Assembly: GCA_037133675.1 (NCBI GenBank)
Contig: JBAXNR010000002.1
Coordinates: forward strand, 1-64,000
Reading direction: 5' to 3'
Length of the DNA stretch: 64,000 nt
Source: UBA4132 sp037133675
GTDB lineage: Bacteria; Pseudomonadota; Gammaproteobacteria; Methylococcales; Methylomonadaceae
In this document: positions 45,758 through 54,495 of the stretch, piece by piece
Layout of the letters: the number at the start of each line of letters is the position of its first letter
Numbering within the stretch: the stretch's first letter is position 1
Position numbers and translations under genes: made by a program
The notes under the pieces: model-generated
What the model was told of the DNA's origin: nothing
What the model saw: only the letters and a program-made list of their open reading frames with translations
Database searches by the model: none

Positions 45758-45858
45758 CTAGTTCCCTCACGCCGCTTGGGAATTGATTTTCACCGCGCTG
45801 CGGTGCGTTACGCAACGCGGCGCGTTGCGGCTACAGTCCCATGCCGCCGCATGGGAAT
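45758..45858. repeat. Long palindromic repeat (CTAGTTCCC...GGGAAT family), degenerate copy
   Basis: Three adjacent hairpins: TTCCCTCACGCCGCTTGGGAA, then ACCGCGCTGCGGT with AACGCGGCGCGTT, then TCCCATGCCGCCGCATGGGA. It matches the better-preserved copy at 48755-48852 across its whole length, about 100 bp. No coding capacity. Confidence 0.8.
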
Positions 45859-45874
45859 AAGACTGAACAGATTA

Positions 45875-46486
45875 TTATTTTAATAGAAAGCCTTCTTTTT
45901 TCATATTATCAACAACCGCGTTAACAATCTCTGTGGTAGTAGTATCAATTTCGGTGGGGTTCATGGTAGAAGTAGTGCCTGCCCACAATAGCTTGTTGGG
46001 GTCTACAGAATAGACATTAGTTTCTACCAAATATTTTTTATCGGTCGTGTAATAGCCTGGGTCGTAATACATAGGTGCTGCGTATCTATAGCCGCCCATA
46101 TAACCACCGTAACCATACATACCGTTGTAGCCATACATATCACTACTCCCTGGCACATACCGAGTTTCTTTTTGAACATCCGCTAAACGCATAATTACCA
46201 CTAGATCAATAGCATCGGCTTTAACGCGTTGTTCAAGATCAGCCTTTGTTGAGTCACTCGACATATAAGCGTAAGAAGCAATGCCTTTGCCCTTAGACAA
46301 AGACACCAATTTATCTTCTGCCTGTCTACGGTAGGATTCATCCTTAAGAAGGGCAATAAAAAGAATTTTATGTATTTGATTACTTGAAAGCGTTGTCGAT
46401 GGCTCTTTCCATGAACTGACAATGCTAGTAGAAGAGCAGGAAACTAAAAGGCCGAGGGCAATAAAAGTGAAGAGTATCTTTTTCAT
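45875..46486 (-). CDS. Lipoprotein, DUF4136-like
   Basis: 203 residues, with lipobox LLVSC (Cys17) followed by SSTSIVSSWKEPS, the start region typical of DUF4136-type lipoproteins. A Tyr/Gly-rich stretch, DMYGYNGMYGYGGYMGGYRY, interrupts the second half. Function unknown; envelope location predicted. Confidence 0.65.
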   Translation of the reverse strand: MKKILFTFIALGLLVSCSSTSIVSSWKEPSTTLSSNQIHKILFIALLKDESYRRQAEDKLVSLSKGKGIASYAYMSSDSTKADLEQRVKADAIDLVVIMRLADVQKETRYVPGSSDMYGYNGMYGYGGYMGGYRYAAPMYYDPGYYTTDKKYLVETNVYSVDPNKLLWAGTTSTMNPTEIDTTTTEIVNAVVDNMKKEGFLLK

Positions 46487-46660
46487 AAATATATCCAGAT
46501 TGTTTTGATAAGGGTATTTACTATGTCTTTTATGCGTTGATACGAAATACAGGGAAAACTATGAACGGTGAAATAGTATAACAATAATGGTTTGAACCCC
46601 AACAGCTTATTCAAATGCTGGGGTTCACACTTCTGACAAAATAGTAACGTTAGTTACAAA

Positions 46661-47449
46661 TTAGAACGGTCTTAGGGTAAATGCAGTAGGACTGCTTACT
46701 TTCTCACCTGGTTTACGGTTGGCGACTGCAACAAACTCTTTCGCCCAGTTATCCATAATGCCTTTAGCAGGACCATACCAAGTCATGCGCGTCATATCAA
46801 TAGGACCAACATCCTGCATATTGCGATCAGCGAAAGTGGCAACTATTTTATTAGTTTGCAGATCACGCAGACGAGCTTCAAACGCTGCTCTACGCTGATT
46901 GATAATGCCAGCAGCAGTGCTACCACCAGCAACTGCCCAGCCAGCCGCGTGTAATACGGGTGTTGATGGATCAACCTCAATTAGCGCGATTTCTAAGCGC
47001 AAAGCAGGTGCTTTATGTTGCGAAGGAATTTCAATGACAGTGAAGCGGTGATTTGGGTCTAATCTAAATTCTTTAGCAACCGTATCATGAAAATACACTG
47101 CGAGTTCTGCAATATCTTTTTGAACGTCACCAAACCAAACAGCGGAACTCATATCATGCAGCCAATCCATTTTCAGCATATATTGAGTATTAACAGGCGC
47201 AATGACTATTTCTGAATAGTTGGCTTTGTTGAAACTAGGATCTATCCAGACTTTTTGAAAGGGTAAATAGTCTACTTTACCTTGTTGCTCAGGATTGGCG
47301 ATAAAACCCGCATCAGGTGCAGGCTTAACCGCTAAATCTTTCACCTCATTACTTGCCGACTGAATAGTAGAACACCCTACCAATGCACTTGCTACACACA
47401 ACACTAATGCCAAATTAGCAGCCTGTTTTTTTAGTTTATTGATTTTCAT
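46661..47449 (-). CDS. Lipoprotein, DUF3313-like
   Basis: 262 residues with signal peptide and lipobox ALVGC (about residue 26). PFQKVWIDPSFNKANYSEIV and FEARLRDLQTNKIVATFADR match the DUF3313 family of outer-membrane-associated lipoproteins of unknown role. Same strand and style as its neighbours at 45875 and 47840. Confidence 0.7.
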   Translation of the reverse strand: MKINKLKKQAANLALVLCVASALVGCSTIQSASNEVKDLAVKPAPDAGFIANPEQQGKVDYLPFQKVWIDPSFNKANYSEIVIAPVNTQYMLKMDWLHDMSSAVWFGDVQKDIAELAVYFHDTVAKEFRLDPNHRFTVIEIPSQHKAPALRLEIALIEVDPSTPVLHAAGWAVAGGSTAAGIINQRRAAFEARLRDLQTNKIVATFADRNMQDVGPIDMTRMTWYGPAKGIMDNWAKEFVAVANRKPGEKVSSPTAFTLRPF

Positions 47450-47541
47450 GGTTACTCCAAATTTTAAAAAAAATCGGTTTATTATTTTTTATTTTATAGT
47501 TGCTGTCCACTGTTATAAGTAATCGCTTAAAAGTCTTTTAA

Positions 47542-47599
47542 CTGGAGCGAAACAGCTTTAGCTGTTTTCTAGCCAATAGCTAAAGCTATTGGACTCCAG
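47542..47599. repeat. Palindromic repeat (CCAATAGCTAAAGC family)
   Basis: CTGGAG...CTCCAG ends enclose two hairpins, AACAGC-TTTA-GCTGTT and CCAATAGC-TAAA-GCTATTGG. Further copies are at 54397-54460 and, shortened, 22898-22944. Confidence 0.85.
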
Positions 47600-47645
47600 C
47601 GAAATGTTAAAAAAGAGATGCTTATCTACTTAGCTAACCATTAAT

Positions 47646-47746
47646 AAAATGATTACAAAACCGTTCGCACTGAGCTTGTCATGAGCGGTGTGAATGTGGT
47701 TCGACTGTTCGACAAGCTCACAACTCACCACGAACGGTATCATTTT
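47646..47746. repeat. MITE-like element with TTCGACAAGCTCA core
   Basis: A 101-bp stretch with inverted ends AAAATGAT/ATCATTTT, inner CCGTTCG/CGAACGG, and GAGCTTGTC/GACAAGCTC arms. The CCGTTCG...GAGCTTGTCG core recurs as a compact palindrome at 55390-55422. Similar repeats are widespread in gammaproteobacterial genomes (general knowledge). It lies in the 390-bp spacer between the DUF3313 gene and the phosphatase gene, which contains nothing else recognisable. Confidence 0.75.
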
Positions 47747-47839
47747 ATACCATTAAATTAAGCGTAAAAGTAGGGGCTGTGCCTTGTGCCAGCCTAAAAT
47801 GCTCGCCTATGTATTTCGGCGTGAATGTTTGCAACGCAG

Positions 47840-48715
47840 TTAATTGGTTTTTGTTCCCAGTGCCGCCGCTTCCGCTTTACAATCGCGTGTCGGTGCAAGA
47901 CCTTGAGCGCGAATCGCCGCAAATTCAGCTCTGGCAGCATCCATATCCGCACGGAATGTTGGATCAGCGTGTAACCTAGCAATAGTACCCGCTCCCATGA
48001 AACGCCCCCAAACCACATCACTAAACCAATGATGATTGACGATGTTGCGACTTTCTCCAAACGCCCGACCGCGTGCCAGCAGTTCGTTGGCGCGATCTGG
48101 TGCAATTTCCGTTAGGATAAGTGCAAAGCCCCAACCGATAGCCGTGTGTCCAGACGGATAGGAGTGATTTTTTTCTAAAAAGGCACGCGCTTCTGGAACG
48201 CCGATAGGTTGGTGATTCACCTGAAAAGGGCGCAGGCGATTGTAATAATCTTTCGCGGCACTGGTTGATACACCTATATCAGTAAAAGAACGACGTAGCA
48301 CCGTGTACAAATACGGAGCATTGGCTTCGGTAATCTGTGCGTTTATTGCACAGGAAAAAGTATTGACCAAGCTAGGAATTTTCAAATCATAATCTGAAAC
48401 CGCAAGCTCAAAGCGCGGTGTATTGCGTAAGGGAAACGTGCTACTCGCCACTTCCTCATCATGGGCAAAAGCAGCCGAGTTAGGGGCTGGCGGTGGTGGA
48501 ATCAGAGCGACACTGTTTGGAACTGCCTTAGGGTCGAGATAACCCTTTAGCGTACCTAAACCCCGTTCAGGATGAGATTCTGGGATAGTACCAAGCTTGC
48601 TTCGTGCTTGGGAGCTTGCATCGTTGGTGGTTGCACAGCCAGTGAACAGGCTGAGTACCAAAGTACAGAGCAACATCAAGTTGATAGCGTGGGTTTTTGT
48701 AAGGGTAATTTTCAT
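47840..48715 (-). CDS. PAP2-family (class A-like) acid phosphatase lipoprotein
   Basis: 291 residues. A signal peptide with lipobox FTGC (Cys about 27) predicts lipid anchoring. The phosphatase signature is complete: KDYYNRLRPF (K-X6-RP), NHSYPSGHTAIGWGF (PSGH) and SRNIVNHHWFSDVVWG (SR-X5-H-X3-D). It probably dephosphorylates organic phosphates in the periplasm, possibly lipid phosphates. It is the best-defined enzyme among the envelope genes. Confidence 0.88.
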   Translation of the reverse strand: MKITLTKTHAINLMLLCTLVLSLFTGCATTNDASSQARSKLGTIPESHPERGLGTLKGYLDPKAVPNSVALIPPPPAPNSAAFAHDEEVASSTFPLRNTPRFELAVSDYDLKIPSLVNTFSCAINAQITEANAPYLYTVLRRSFTDIGVSTSAAKDYYNRLRPFQVNHQPIGVPEARAFLEKNHSYPSGHTAIGWGFALILTEIAPDRANELLARGRAFGESRNIVNHHWFSDVVWGRFMGAGTIARLHADPTFRADMDAARAEFAAIRAQGLAPTRDCKAEAAALGTKTN

Positions 48716-48754
48716 GATTTTTCCTTTTGATTATGTTGTGTATAGGCGATTTAT

Positions 48755-48852
48755 CTAGTTCCCACGCGCTGCGTGGGAATTCATACAGACCGCGCTGCGG
48801 TCTATAACGCGGCGCGTTAAAACTGCATTCCCACGCAGCGCGTGGGAACGAG
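48755..48852. repeat. Long palindromic repeat (CTAGTTCCC...GGGAAC family), intact copy
   Basis: Three hairpins in 98 bp: TTCCCACGCGCTGCGTGGGAA, ACCGCGCTGCGGT with AACGCGGCGCGTT, and TTCCCACGCAGCGCGTGGGAA. It lies between the phosphatase start and the stop of the MmeI-like gene. The copy at 45758-45858 aligns throughout; 37779-37808 is a single-hairpin relative. Confidence 0.85.
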
Positions 48853-48859
48853 AAAACCA

Positions 48860-51800
48860 CTAATCACGCTTTGATTTTCTAGGCTTCTTAACTTGTTCAG
48901 TTTCCATCAGTGGTGCAGTGAGTTTTTGATACAGTTCAAACAAAAACGCCACACGCGCCGCGTCATCTTTACTTCCCTTGTAACCATAAGCGGCATCAAC
49001 GGCTTTGTCCAGCGCGTTATGAGCTTTGAGTAAATCAGTGGGCATATTGCCAGCTGCGTATAGCGTGGCGAGTGAGCATTTTTGTCCTTGTTTGGCACAC
49101 CGTTCCTCTTCGGCTGTTCGTGCGTTTAAAATTTGTTGTACGGCGGTTTCGATTTTGGCATACAAACCAAGGTTTGAATTCCCTGAGCTGGAGTTCAATC
49201 CTTGGCTTGTCCCTGAGTTGGAGTCCAAACCTTGGCTTGTCCCTGAGCTGGAGTTCAAACCTTGGCTTGTCCCTGAGCTGGAGTTCAAACCTTGGCTTGT
49301 CCCTGAGTTGGAGTTCAAACCTTGGTTTGTACGCTTTGCTATTTCTGGAAAAGGAAAGTTGTTGTAGACGATGGTGTTTGAATAGCGGTAATCACTTTTT
49401 AGTCGTCCACAAACTGTCCGCATCCACGCATTGTGAAAGCTTGAAGAGAGTAAGCCGAAATCGTATAGGCTGGCGTTGGGGAGCATAAACACCAAATTAC
49501 TGGCAATAACCGTTGGTGGAAAATAGCCAATCGGGACAAATTTTCGTTGTTCAGAAGAAACACTGGGAATTAATAAATAAGGCTGGTCAGTTTGGCGAAT
49601 TTTTTGAAATAAATACGGTGTAGCTGCATCTTTTCGAGTTTCTTTATCGGTACTCGCCGAGCGCATTTTTACTACTGCGGTCATACGCCGTTGAATTTCA
49701 GGCGAGTTAATGCGGTCATTTGCCGTGCTGTCTTTTAGCCATAAACAATAACGCGGCAGGTTGTTAATAAACTCTTCCGCACCTAAAAATGGACGTATAT
49801 ATTTAGCGGCAATCGAGTCGTTTTGTCGAATGCTATCCGCTTCTTCTGGTGATAACAGTAAATTGCCGCCATCAGTGGGTTTACTACCATAAATCATTTC
49901 AGGCGCGTTAGGGCTTAACGGCTTTGTGCGTTTATCAATCAACACGGTGGGCGCATCCACGAGATAGGGATTGATTTGCGTGGCTTTGATTTCAATGGGT
50001 TCGCCTTTGATGTTATCGCCATAATCAAACAAGCGGTACGTTTTAGGGATGTTATCCCTTGAAGGGATAACATCCCTGATTTCACAATGAAACCCCATAA
50101 TCACACAATGCACTGCCGCCACGCCGCGCCCTTCATTGCTCCATTGAAAAGTACGGTGAGCAAAATGCAGTTTAATGTTGAGTTTCAATAATTCCGACCA
50201 TAACAAAGCCACTTGTCCGCCTTGCGTTAAGCTGTTGGTGGACACAAACGCGACAGGAATAGACGGATTAGCTTGAATATAACGCGCCGCTTTAATATGC
50301 CACGCGGCGACTAAATCCAACACACCCGCGCCTTTCATGCCTTTAAAAATAACCGCACAATCAGATTTTTGTTCTTTAGTTTGAAAGTTGCTGCCGACAA
50401 ACGGCGGATTCCCCATAATAAAACTGCACTCGCTAGGCGCAATCACGTTTTCCCAATCCAGCCGCAAGGCATTGGCACAGACGATATTCGCTTTTCTCAC
50501 CAGTGGAATACGGTGGTAATACGCGCCTAATACTTTAACGCGCAAATTCATTTGATGGTCAACTAGCCATAAGGCAAGCGTGGCAATCTGTACCGCGCTT
50601 TCGTCTATATCAATGCCATGAAATTGATGCACATTGCATAAAATCAGGGTATCAACATCCAGTTGCGCAACTTGTTTATCACCAAATTGGGCGTTAATGA
50701 CTTCCAGTTCCAGCAAACGCAATTCCCGATAGGCAATAATCAAAAAATTACCGCAGCCACAAGCAGGGTCAAAAAAGTTTAACCGCGCCAGTTTTGCATG
50801 AAACGCCGCGAGTTTGGTTTTGTTAGTTTTGCATTTGGCAAACTCAATTCGTAAATCATCCATAAACAGCGGGTTAATGGTTTTTAGAATATTTTCCTCA
50901 GAGGTGTAATGTGCGCCAAACTCGCGGCGTTTTTTGGTTTTAGCCGTGGCAAGCTCATCATCAAAGTGCATAATCGCTTGAAACAATGAACCAAAAATCG
51001 CGGGGCTGATTTCGCTCCAATCCAGTTTTGCGCATTCCATTAATATGGCGCGTGAGTGTTCATCAAATTGGCAATGTGACAAACTGCCTTCAAACAACGC
51101 GCCGTTGATATAGGGAAATTTGCTCAGATGTTCAGACAGATTTTTAAGGCGTTTTTGCCCGTTATAATGCGGGTGATTCGCTAAATAATCAGAGTCTGGT
51201 TTGTTAAGCGTGTCGAATAAGCCAGATAATGCACCATGCAAATCTGAACCATCGGCTTTGGTTTGGTGGTGCAGATAATCCAAAAACGAACCGTTTTCAC
51301 CGAATAGCCCTGTGTCTTCGGCAAATAAGCAAAACAATAAACGCACTAAATAGGTTTCTAAGTCTTTGCCGTCATAGCCAGTGGCTTTGATAACATCGTG
51401 CAAATCTGCCATTTTTTCAGCGGCTAGTTTGTTGATACGTTCTTGTTTTTCAATGGCGAGTTTTTCATACCCTGCCAAAAATAAAAACGGCTCTATGTGT
51501 TGCGGCAAATCGGCGAGTTTTATTTCAATGCGCGGTGCGCCTGTGACGCGATTGTAACAATGCAGGTTAACAAAATCACTGACTAAAACGTAATCAGGTT
51601 GATGGCTGGGTTTGATTAAGCCGATGTAACCTACTGCTTGTTGATACGCTTCATCTAGGTTTTTGCCTGCGGATTTCATTTCGATTAACAAAATGCCTGT
51701 GATTAAGCCGTCTATCCATAGCGTGGATTTGTTGGTTTTAACAGGGTATTGCCATTCAATGCGCTGTGAAGTCACACCAAAAATGGCGTAAAACTCACGC

Positions 51801-51904
51801 ATAAAATCTTGGTCGTGTTGTTTTTCGGAGGTTATCGAGGCGAATTTTTTCGCAAACGCGGCAGCGCGGTTGCGGAGAGTGTCGATAGTGAGGCTTGTAC
51901 TCAT
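48860..51904 (-). CDS. MmeI-like single-chain restriction-modification enzyme
   Basis: 1014 residues from ATG 51904 (MSTSLTIDTLRNRAAAFAKK); a 29-codon upstream extension is rejected. It follows the type IIL/MmeI plan: N-terminal nuclease with the PD-(D/E)XK core IDGLITGILLIEMKSAGKNL (D65, E75, K77), helical spacer, gamma-class adenine methylase with FFDPACGCGNF (about 379-387) and MGNPPF (about 497-502), a target-recognition region, and a helical C-terminus. About residues 859-915 are an in-frame repeat insert rich in QGLNSSSGTS units. All catalytic motifs are intact. No separate R or S gene is needed or seen. Confidence 0.88.
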   Translation of the reverse strand: MSTSLTIDTLRNRAAAFAKKFASITSEKQHDQDFMREFYAIFGVTSQRIEWQYPVKTNKSTLWIDGLITGILLIEMKSAGKNLDEAYQQAVGYIGLIKPSHQPDYVLVSDFVNLHCYNRVTGAPRIEIKLADLPQHIEPFLFLAGYEKLAIEKQERINKLAAEKMADLHDVIKATGYDGKDLETYLVRLLFCLFAEDTGLFGENGSFLDYLHHQTKADGSDLHGALSGLFDTLNKPDSDYLANHPHYNGQKRLKNLSEHLSKFPYINGALFEGSLSHCQFDEHSRAILMECAKLDWSEISPAIFGSLFQAIMHFDDELATAKTKKRREFGAHYTSEENILKTINPLFMDDLRIEFAKCKTNKTKLAAFHAKLARLNFFDPACGCGNFLIIAYRELRLLELEVINAQFGDKQVAQLDVDTLILCNVHQFHGIDIDESAVQIATLALWLVDHQMNLRVKVLGAYYHRIPLVRKANIVCANALRLDWENVIAPSECSFIMGNPPFVGSNFQTKEQKSDCAVIFKGMKGAGVLDLVAAWHIKAARYIQANPSIPVAFVSTNSLTQGGQVALLWSELLKLNIKLHFAHRTFQWSNEGRGVAAVHCVIMGFHCEIRDVIPSRDNIPKTYRLFDYGDNIKGEPIEIKATQINPYLVDAPTVLIDKRTKPLSPNAPEMIYGSKPTDGGNLLLSPEEADSIRQNDSIAAKYIRPFLGAEEFINNLPRYCLWLKDSTANDRINSPEIQRRMTAVVKMRSASTDKETRKDAATPYLFQKIRQTDQPYLLIPSVSSEQRKFVPIGYFPPTVIASNLVFMLPNASLYDFGLLSSSFHNAWMRTVCGRLKSDYRYSNTIVYNNFPFPEIAKRTNQGLNSNSGTSQGLNSSSGTSQGLNSSSGTSQGLDSNSGTSQGLNSSSGNSNLGLYAKIETAVQQILNARTAEEERCAKQGQKCSLATLYAAGNMPTDLLKAHNALDKAVDAAYGYKGSKDDAARVAFLFELYQKLTAPLMETEQVKKPRKSKRD
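49161..49331. mobile_element. 171-bp palindromic repeat element inserted in frame
   Basis: Perfect 18-bp terminal inverted repeats (TACAAACCAAGGTTTGAA at 49161-49178 and its complement at 49314-49331) enclose about five 30-bp tandem units based on CTTGGCTTGTCCCTGAGCTG plus GAGTTCAAAC. The length is exactly 57 codons, so the host gene stays open. The encoded peptide is a 10-residue repeat, QGLNSSSGTS. Confidence 0.85.
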
Positions 51905-52125
51905 ATAGTAAGTTCTGTAAGGTACGGTGTTCGTACCATTGAATACCGAGGTACGCACACAGCTAATCAAACAATCATCGTCTGCGGGCAATTAAGTAAA
52001 TTCATCAAGTTTAAGTTACTTCACTGATGTTACGCATACGTTTAGAAAAATCAATGGTCAGAGCGAATTCAGAAAACTGTAGCTCATTGATTTTAAAAAA
52101 TGGCTGCATAACATCAGTAAGTATT

Positions 52126-52737
52126 TTAATTCGGATTGATACGGCTAATTTTCGAGCCTTGCAATCCTAATCCAGCCATCAAACCTTTTTGATCAAAGAT
52201 GAACGCATACACGCCGTTTCGTGCTGTGGTGGTGGTCAGTGATTTAGCCATACCTTTGTCAACGACAACAACACTCGGTCCAACCCCGACTTCCCAGCCT
52301 TCGCTACGATCAAGATAACTTAACGAGGCATTGTCCATAAAAAACATTGCATAACCGAATGATTGCACACCCGCTTGCAAACCATACGATCCTGCGAGAA
52401 TATTGTAATAACCTACTGTTCTACCGTTTTTAAACAAGGCACCACCACTGCCGTATTGAGCTCCTACTAAGAATCCAGCTTTGACAATATTTGGAAATAC
52501 CAGTATGCCTTTAGCACGTTTCGCCAATTGTCTCGCCTCTGGATTGGTTGCATAAAGAGCCTGTAATGCGGCGTTAGAATCACGACTAATGTCAGCTGAT
52601 GAATTTGCCAACTGGCCACCTATCGATTGACCACCTATCGATTGACCGCCTGTGGATTGACCACCTGTGGATTGGCAACCTGTAAGAGTCAGTAGACTTA
52701 CCAATAAAAGAACAGCACAAAAATTAAAGTTTTTCAT
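52126..52737 (-). CDS. SYLF/YSC84-domain lipoprotein
   Basis: 203 residues. The lipobox LTGC (Cys21) is followed by four to five copies of a QSTGG/QSIGG pentapeptide repeat. The SYLF (YSC84-type, lipid-binding) domain then covers about residues 65-203, with AKGILVFPNIVKAGFLVGAQ, SYGLQAGVQSFGYAMFFMD and GVYAFIFDQKGLMAGLGLQG. Probably an outer-membrane-associated protein; role unknown. Confidence 0.85.
   Translation of the reverse strand: MKNFNFCAVLLLVSLLTLTGCQSTGGQSTGGQSIGGQSIGGQLANSSADISRDSNAALQALYATNPEARQLAKRAKGILVFPNIVKAGFLVGAQYGSGGALFKNGRTVGYYNILAGSYGLQAGVQSFGYAMFFMDNASLSYLDRSEGWEVGVGPSVVVVDKGMAKSLTTTTARNGVYAFIFDQKGLMAGLGLQGSKISRINPN
52614..52680 (-). repeat. 15-bp tandem repeat coding for QS(T/I)GG
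   Basis: Four to five near-identical 15-bp units (plus-strand form GATTGACCACCTATC/GTGGATTGACCACCT) in the linker just after the lipobox Cys. Since 15 is a multiple of 3, copy-number change would lengthen or shorten the tether without breaking the frame. Confidence 0.85.
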
Positions 52738-52775
52738 AATATTTTCCTTGGTTGTGAAGCATGGTACATAAATAA

Positions 52776-54188
52776 TTAACTCTCAATATGAACTTGCAAG
52801 CGACTATCACGCACGGCTTGTACTAAGGCTTGATGATCCTTTTCATTTTGGTCGGCATAACTTTCAGCAAAGTCGGCTATCGCTTCATCGAAGGTTTCTT
52901 TTTTACCCAGATAACCGCTAATTTTAGCGGAATCACCAGAACGGGCATGGGAAGCGGCTAATGACCAACCGCATAATTCGGCGAAGACTTTCATGGTCGC
53001 TGGCTCGAATATTTCCACTTGCGGCTTGATTTTCATATCACGCAACTGACGAACGTAGAAGTGATAACCTGCTTCTCCTTCTACCCAACCGAGAAAGATG
53101 TCGCTGACGGGTTGTATCAAGCGTTGCCCCATGACTACCCGTTGCCCGTGATTGTCGTAAGCACTTTTACCCGCGTAAGGCTCTAACACAGAAGCGCGGG
53201 CTTCTTTAACTTGTAAAAATAACGGATCTTCCGCACCACCCATCATCAGCAAAATAGCACAGCGCGTACCCACACTGCCAACACCTACGACTTTTCTGGC
53301 GTAATCTTTGACTTCATAGCGGTCTACTATCATCCGCTTATCTTCTGGCAAGGTTTCCCGATAACGTTGAAAGCCTTTGCGAACACGCGCTTCTATGATT
53401 ACGGCAGCTTCGGACTGATCATGATAAATCAACGGTGGATTGTCACGAATACGATGCACACCGTTTTCAAACGTCACCATTTCGGGAAAATCAGTCAGTG
53501 ACGTGCGGTCACGCGCTTCGTCAATGCGTTTTTCAAGCCGCCGTTTAGCCACGCAGTTATCCGTGTGCGCGAGTACCTCGTCAGCGTCGATGCTGAAATA
53601 CCAAACATCCAGCGCGGACATTTTGGAAAATTCACGCATTCGTTCTCGATAACTACGCACACAGGTTGTCACTGATTTGCGTATTTCATCTTGCGTGTAG
53701 CCGTTGATGCGTCCTGCTACCACAATACTGGCACACAGGCGTTTAACATCCCATTCCCAAGGCGCGGGCAGGGTTTCATCGAGATCGTTAATCACGAAAA
53801 TCAACCGCCGTTCGGGTGTACCTTGACCACGGAAATTTCCTAAATGTGCATCACCACAGGCTTGAACGCGAATACCTGTGGTGGGCAAATTCGCTAAGTC
53901 ATACGCCATCAGCGCGGCAGAACCTCGGTAAAAAGTGAACGGCGATTGCAACATCCGCCCATAGCGAATAGGCAGTAGTTCAGGGACGCGCCCTGCACTG
54001 GATTCAATCAGTAAATCAATGCTATCGCGGCGATTCTCTGGGGCTTTCCAGACAGCGTGACTCTCTAACGGTACGGCAAGGCGCGTGGCTTTACCCTCCG
54101 CTTTGCGGTCTGCTCTTGAGCGATTATCCACGGTAATCTGAGCAATTTTGTCATCGTTGTGTTTTTTGGTGGATTCTTTTTTGGTCAT
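52776..54188 (-). CDS. DUF2252 family protein
   Basis: 470 residues, no signal peptide. Kinase-like DUF2252 signatures are present: VQACGDAHLGNFRGQGTPER, FVINDLDETLPAPWEWDVKR and RVVMGQRLIQPVSDIFLGW. The family resembles aminoglycoside phosphotransferase folds, but the substrate is unknown. It is followed by the SYLF lipoprotein gene, 38 bp away, possibly co-transcribed. Confidence 0.85.
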   Translation of the reverse strand: MTKKESTKKHNDDKIAQITVDNRSRADRKAEGKATRLAVPLESHAVWKAPENRRDSIDLLIESSAGRVPELLPIRYGRMLQSPFTFYRGSAALMAYDLANLPTTGIRVQACGDAHLGNFRGQGTPERRLIFVINDLDETLPAPWEWDVKRLCASIVVAGRINGYTQDEIRKSVTTCVRSYRERMREFSKMSALDVWYFSIDADEVLAHTDNCVAKRRLEKRIDEARDRTSLTDFPEMVTFENGVHRIRDNPPLIYHDQSEAAVIIEARVRKGFQRYRETLPEDKRMIVDRYEVKDYARKVVGVGSVGTRCAILLMMGGAEDPLFLQVKEARASVLEPYAGKSAYDNHGQRVVMGQRLIQPVSDIFLGWVEGEAGYHFYVRQLRDMKIKPQVEIFEPATMKVFAELCGWSLAASHARSGDSAKISGYLGKKETFDEAIADFAESYADQNEKDHQALVQAVRDSRLQVHIES

Positions 54189-54367
54189 GACGTGTACTCC
54201 TAAATAGAAAGAAAATTACAGCAAAATTCCGATGATTTTCTAGACTAACTCTTCCAGTGAAATCAGCGTCAATGTTAAAGGTAATACAGGCAACAGAACG
54301 GCGGCAGCAATTTGTAACAACAAATGGAAAGCTGCATGGTGCGAATTGTTTCGAGCCGCCGCCTCAC

Positions 54368-54495
54368 TGCCATTAAGTTAAGATAAACGCTACGCGGGAG
54401 TAAAACAGCTTTAGCTGTTTTCTAGCGAAAACCAACCAATAGCTAAAGCTATTGGACTCCTGTTGTTGCCTATCAGTGTGCTTAACTTAATGGCA
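54368..54495. mobile_element. Composite inverted-repeat element
   Basis: A perfect 15-bp inverted pair, TGCCATTAAGTTAAG (54368-54382) and its complement (54481-54495), flanks a copy of the CCAATAGCTAAAGC repeat (54397-54460). The right arm encodes the last residues (LPLS) and stop of the nuclease remnant upstream, so the insertion set its C-terminus. Confidence 0.65.
54397..54460. repeat. Palindromic repeat (CCAATAGCTAAAGC family)
   Basis: GGGAGTAAAACAGC-TTTA-GCTGTTTT and CCAATAGC-TAAA-GCTATTGG, ending in ACTCC. It has an extra GAAAACCAA between the hairpins compared with the copy at 47542-47599. Confidence 0.85.

Noticed and set aside
48567..48860. 97-codon minus-strand ORF over the phosphatase start
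   Set aside because: Its N-terminal half is translation of the palindromic repeat, and the rest is the phosphatase signal-peptide region in another frame.
49181..49330. A run of 30-bp repeats that might be a CRISPR array
   Set aside because: The units are directly adjacent with no spacers, lie inside a coding frame, and are bounded by inverted repeats. No cas gene is near.
49026..49488. Plus-strand ORFs with repeated LSLSWSSNLG-type peptides
   Set aside because: They are antisense readings of the tandem array in the MmeI-like gene, kept open only because the 30-bp unit lacks stops.
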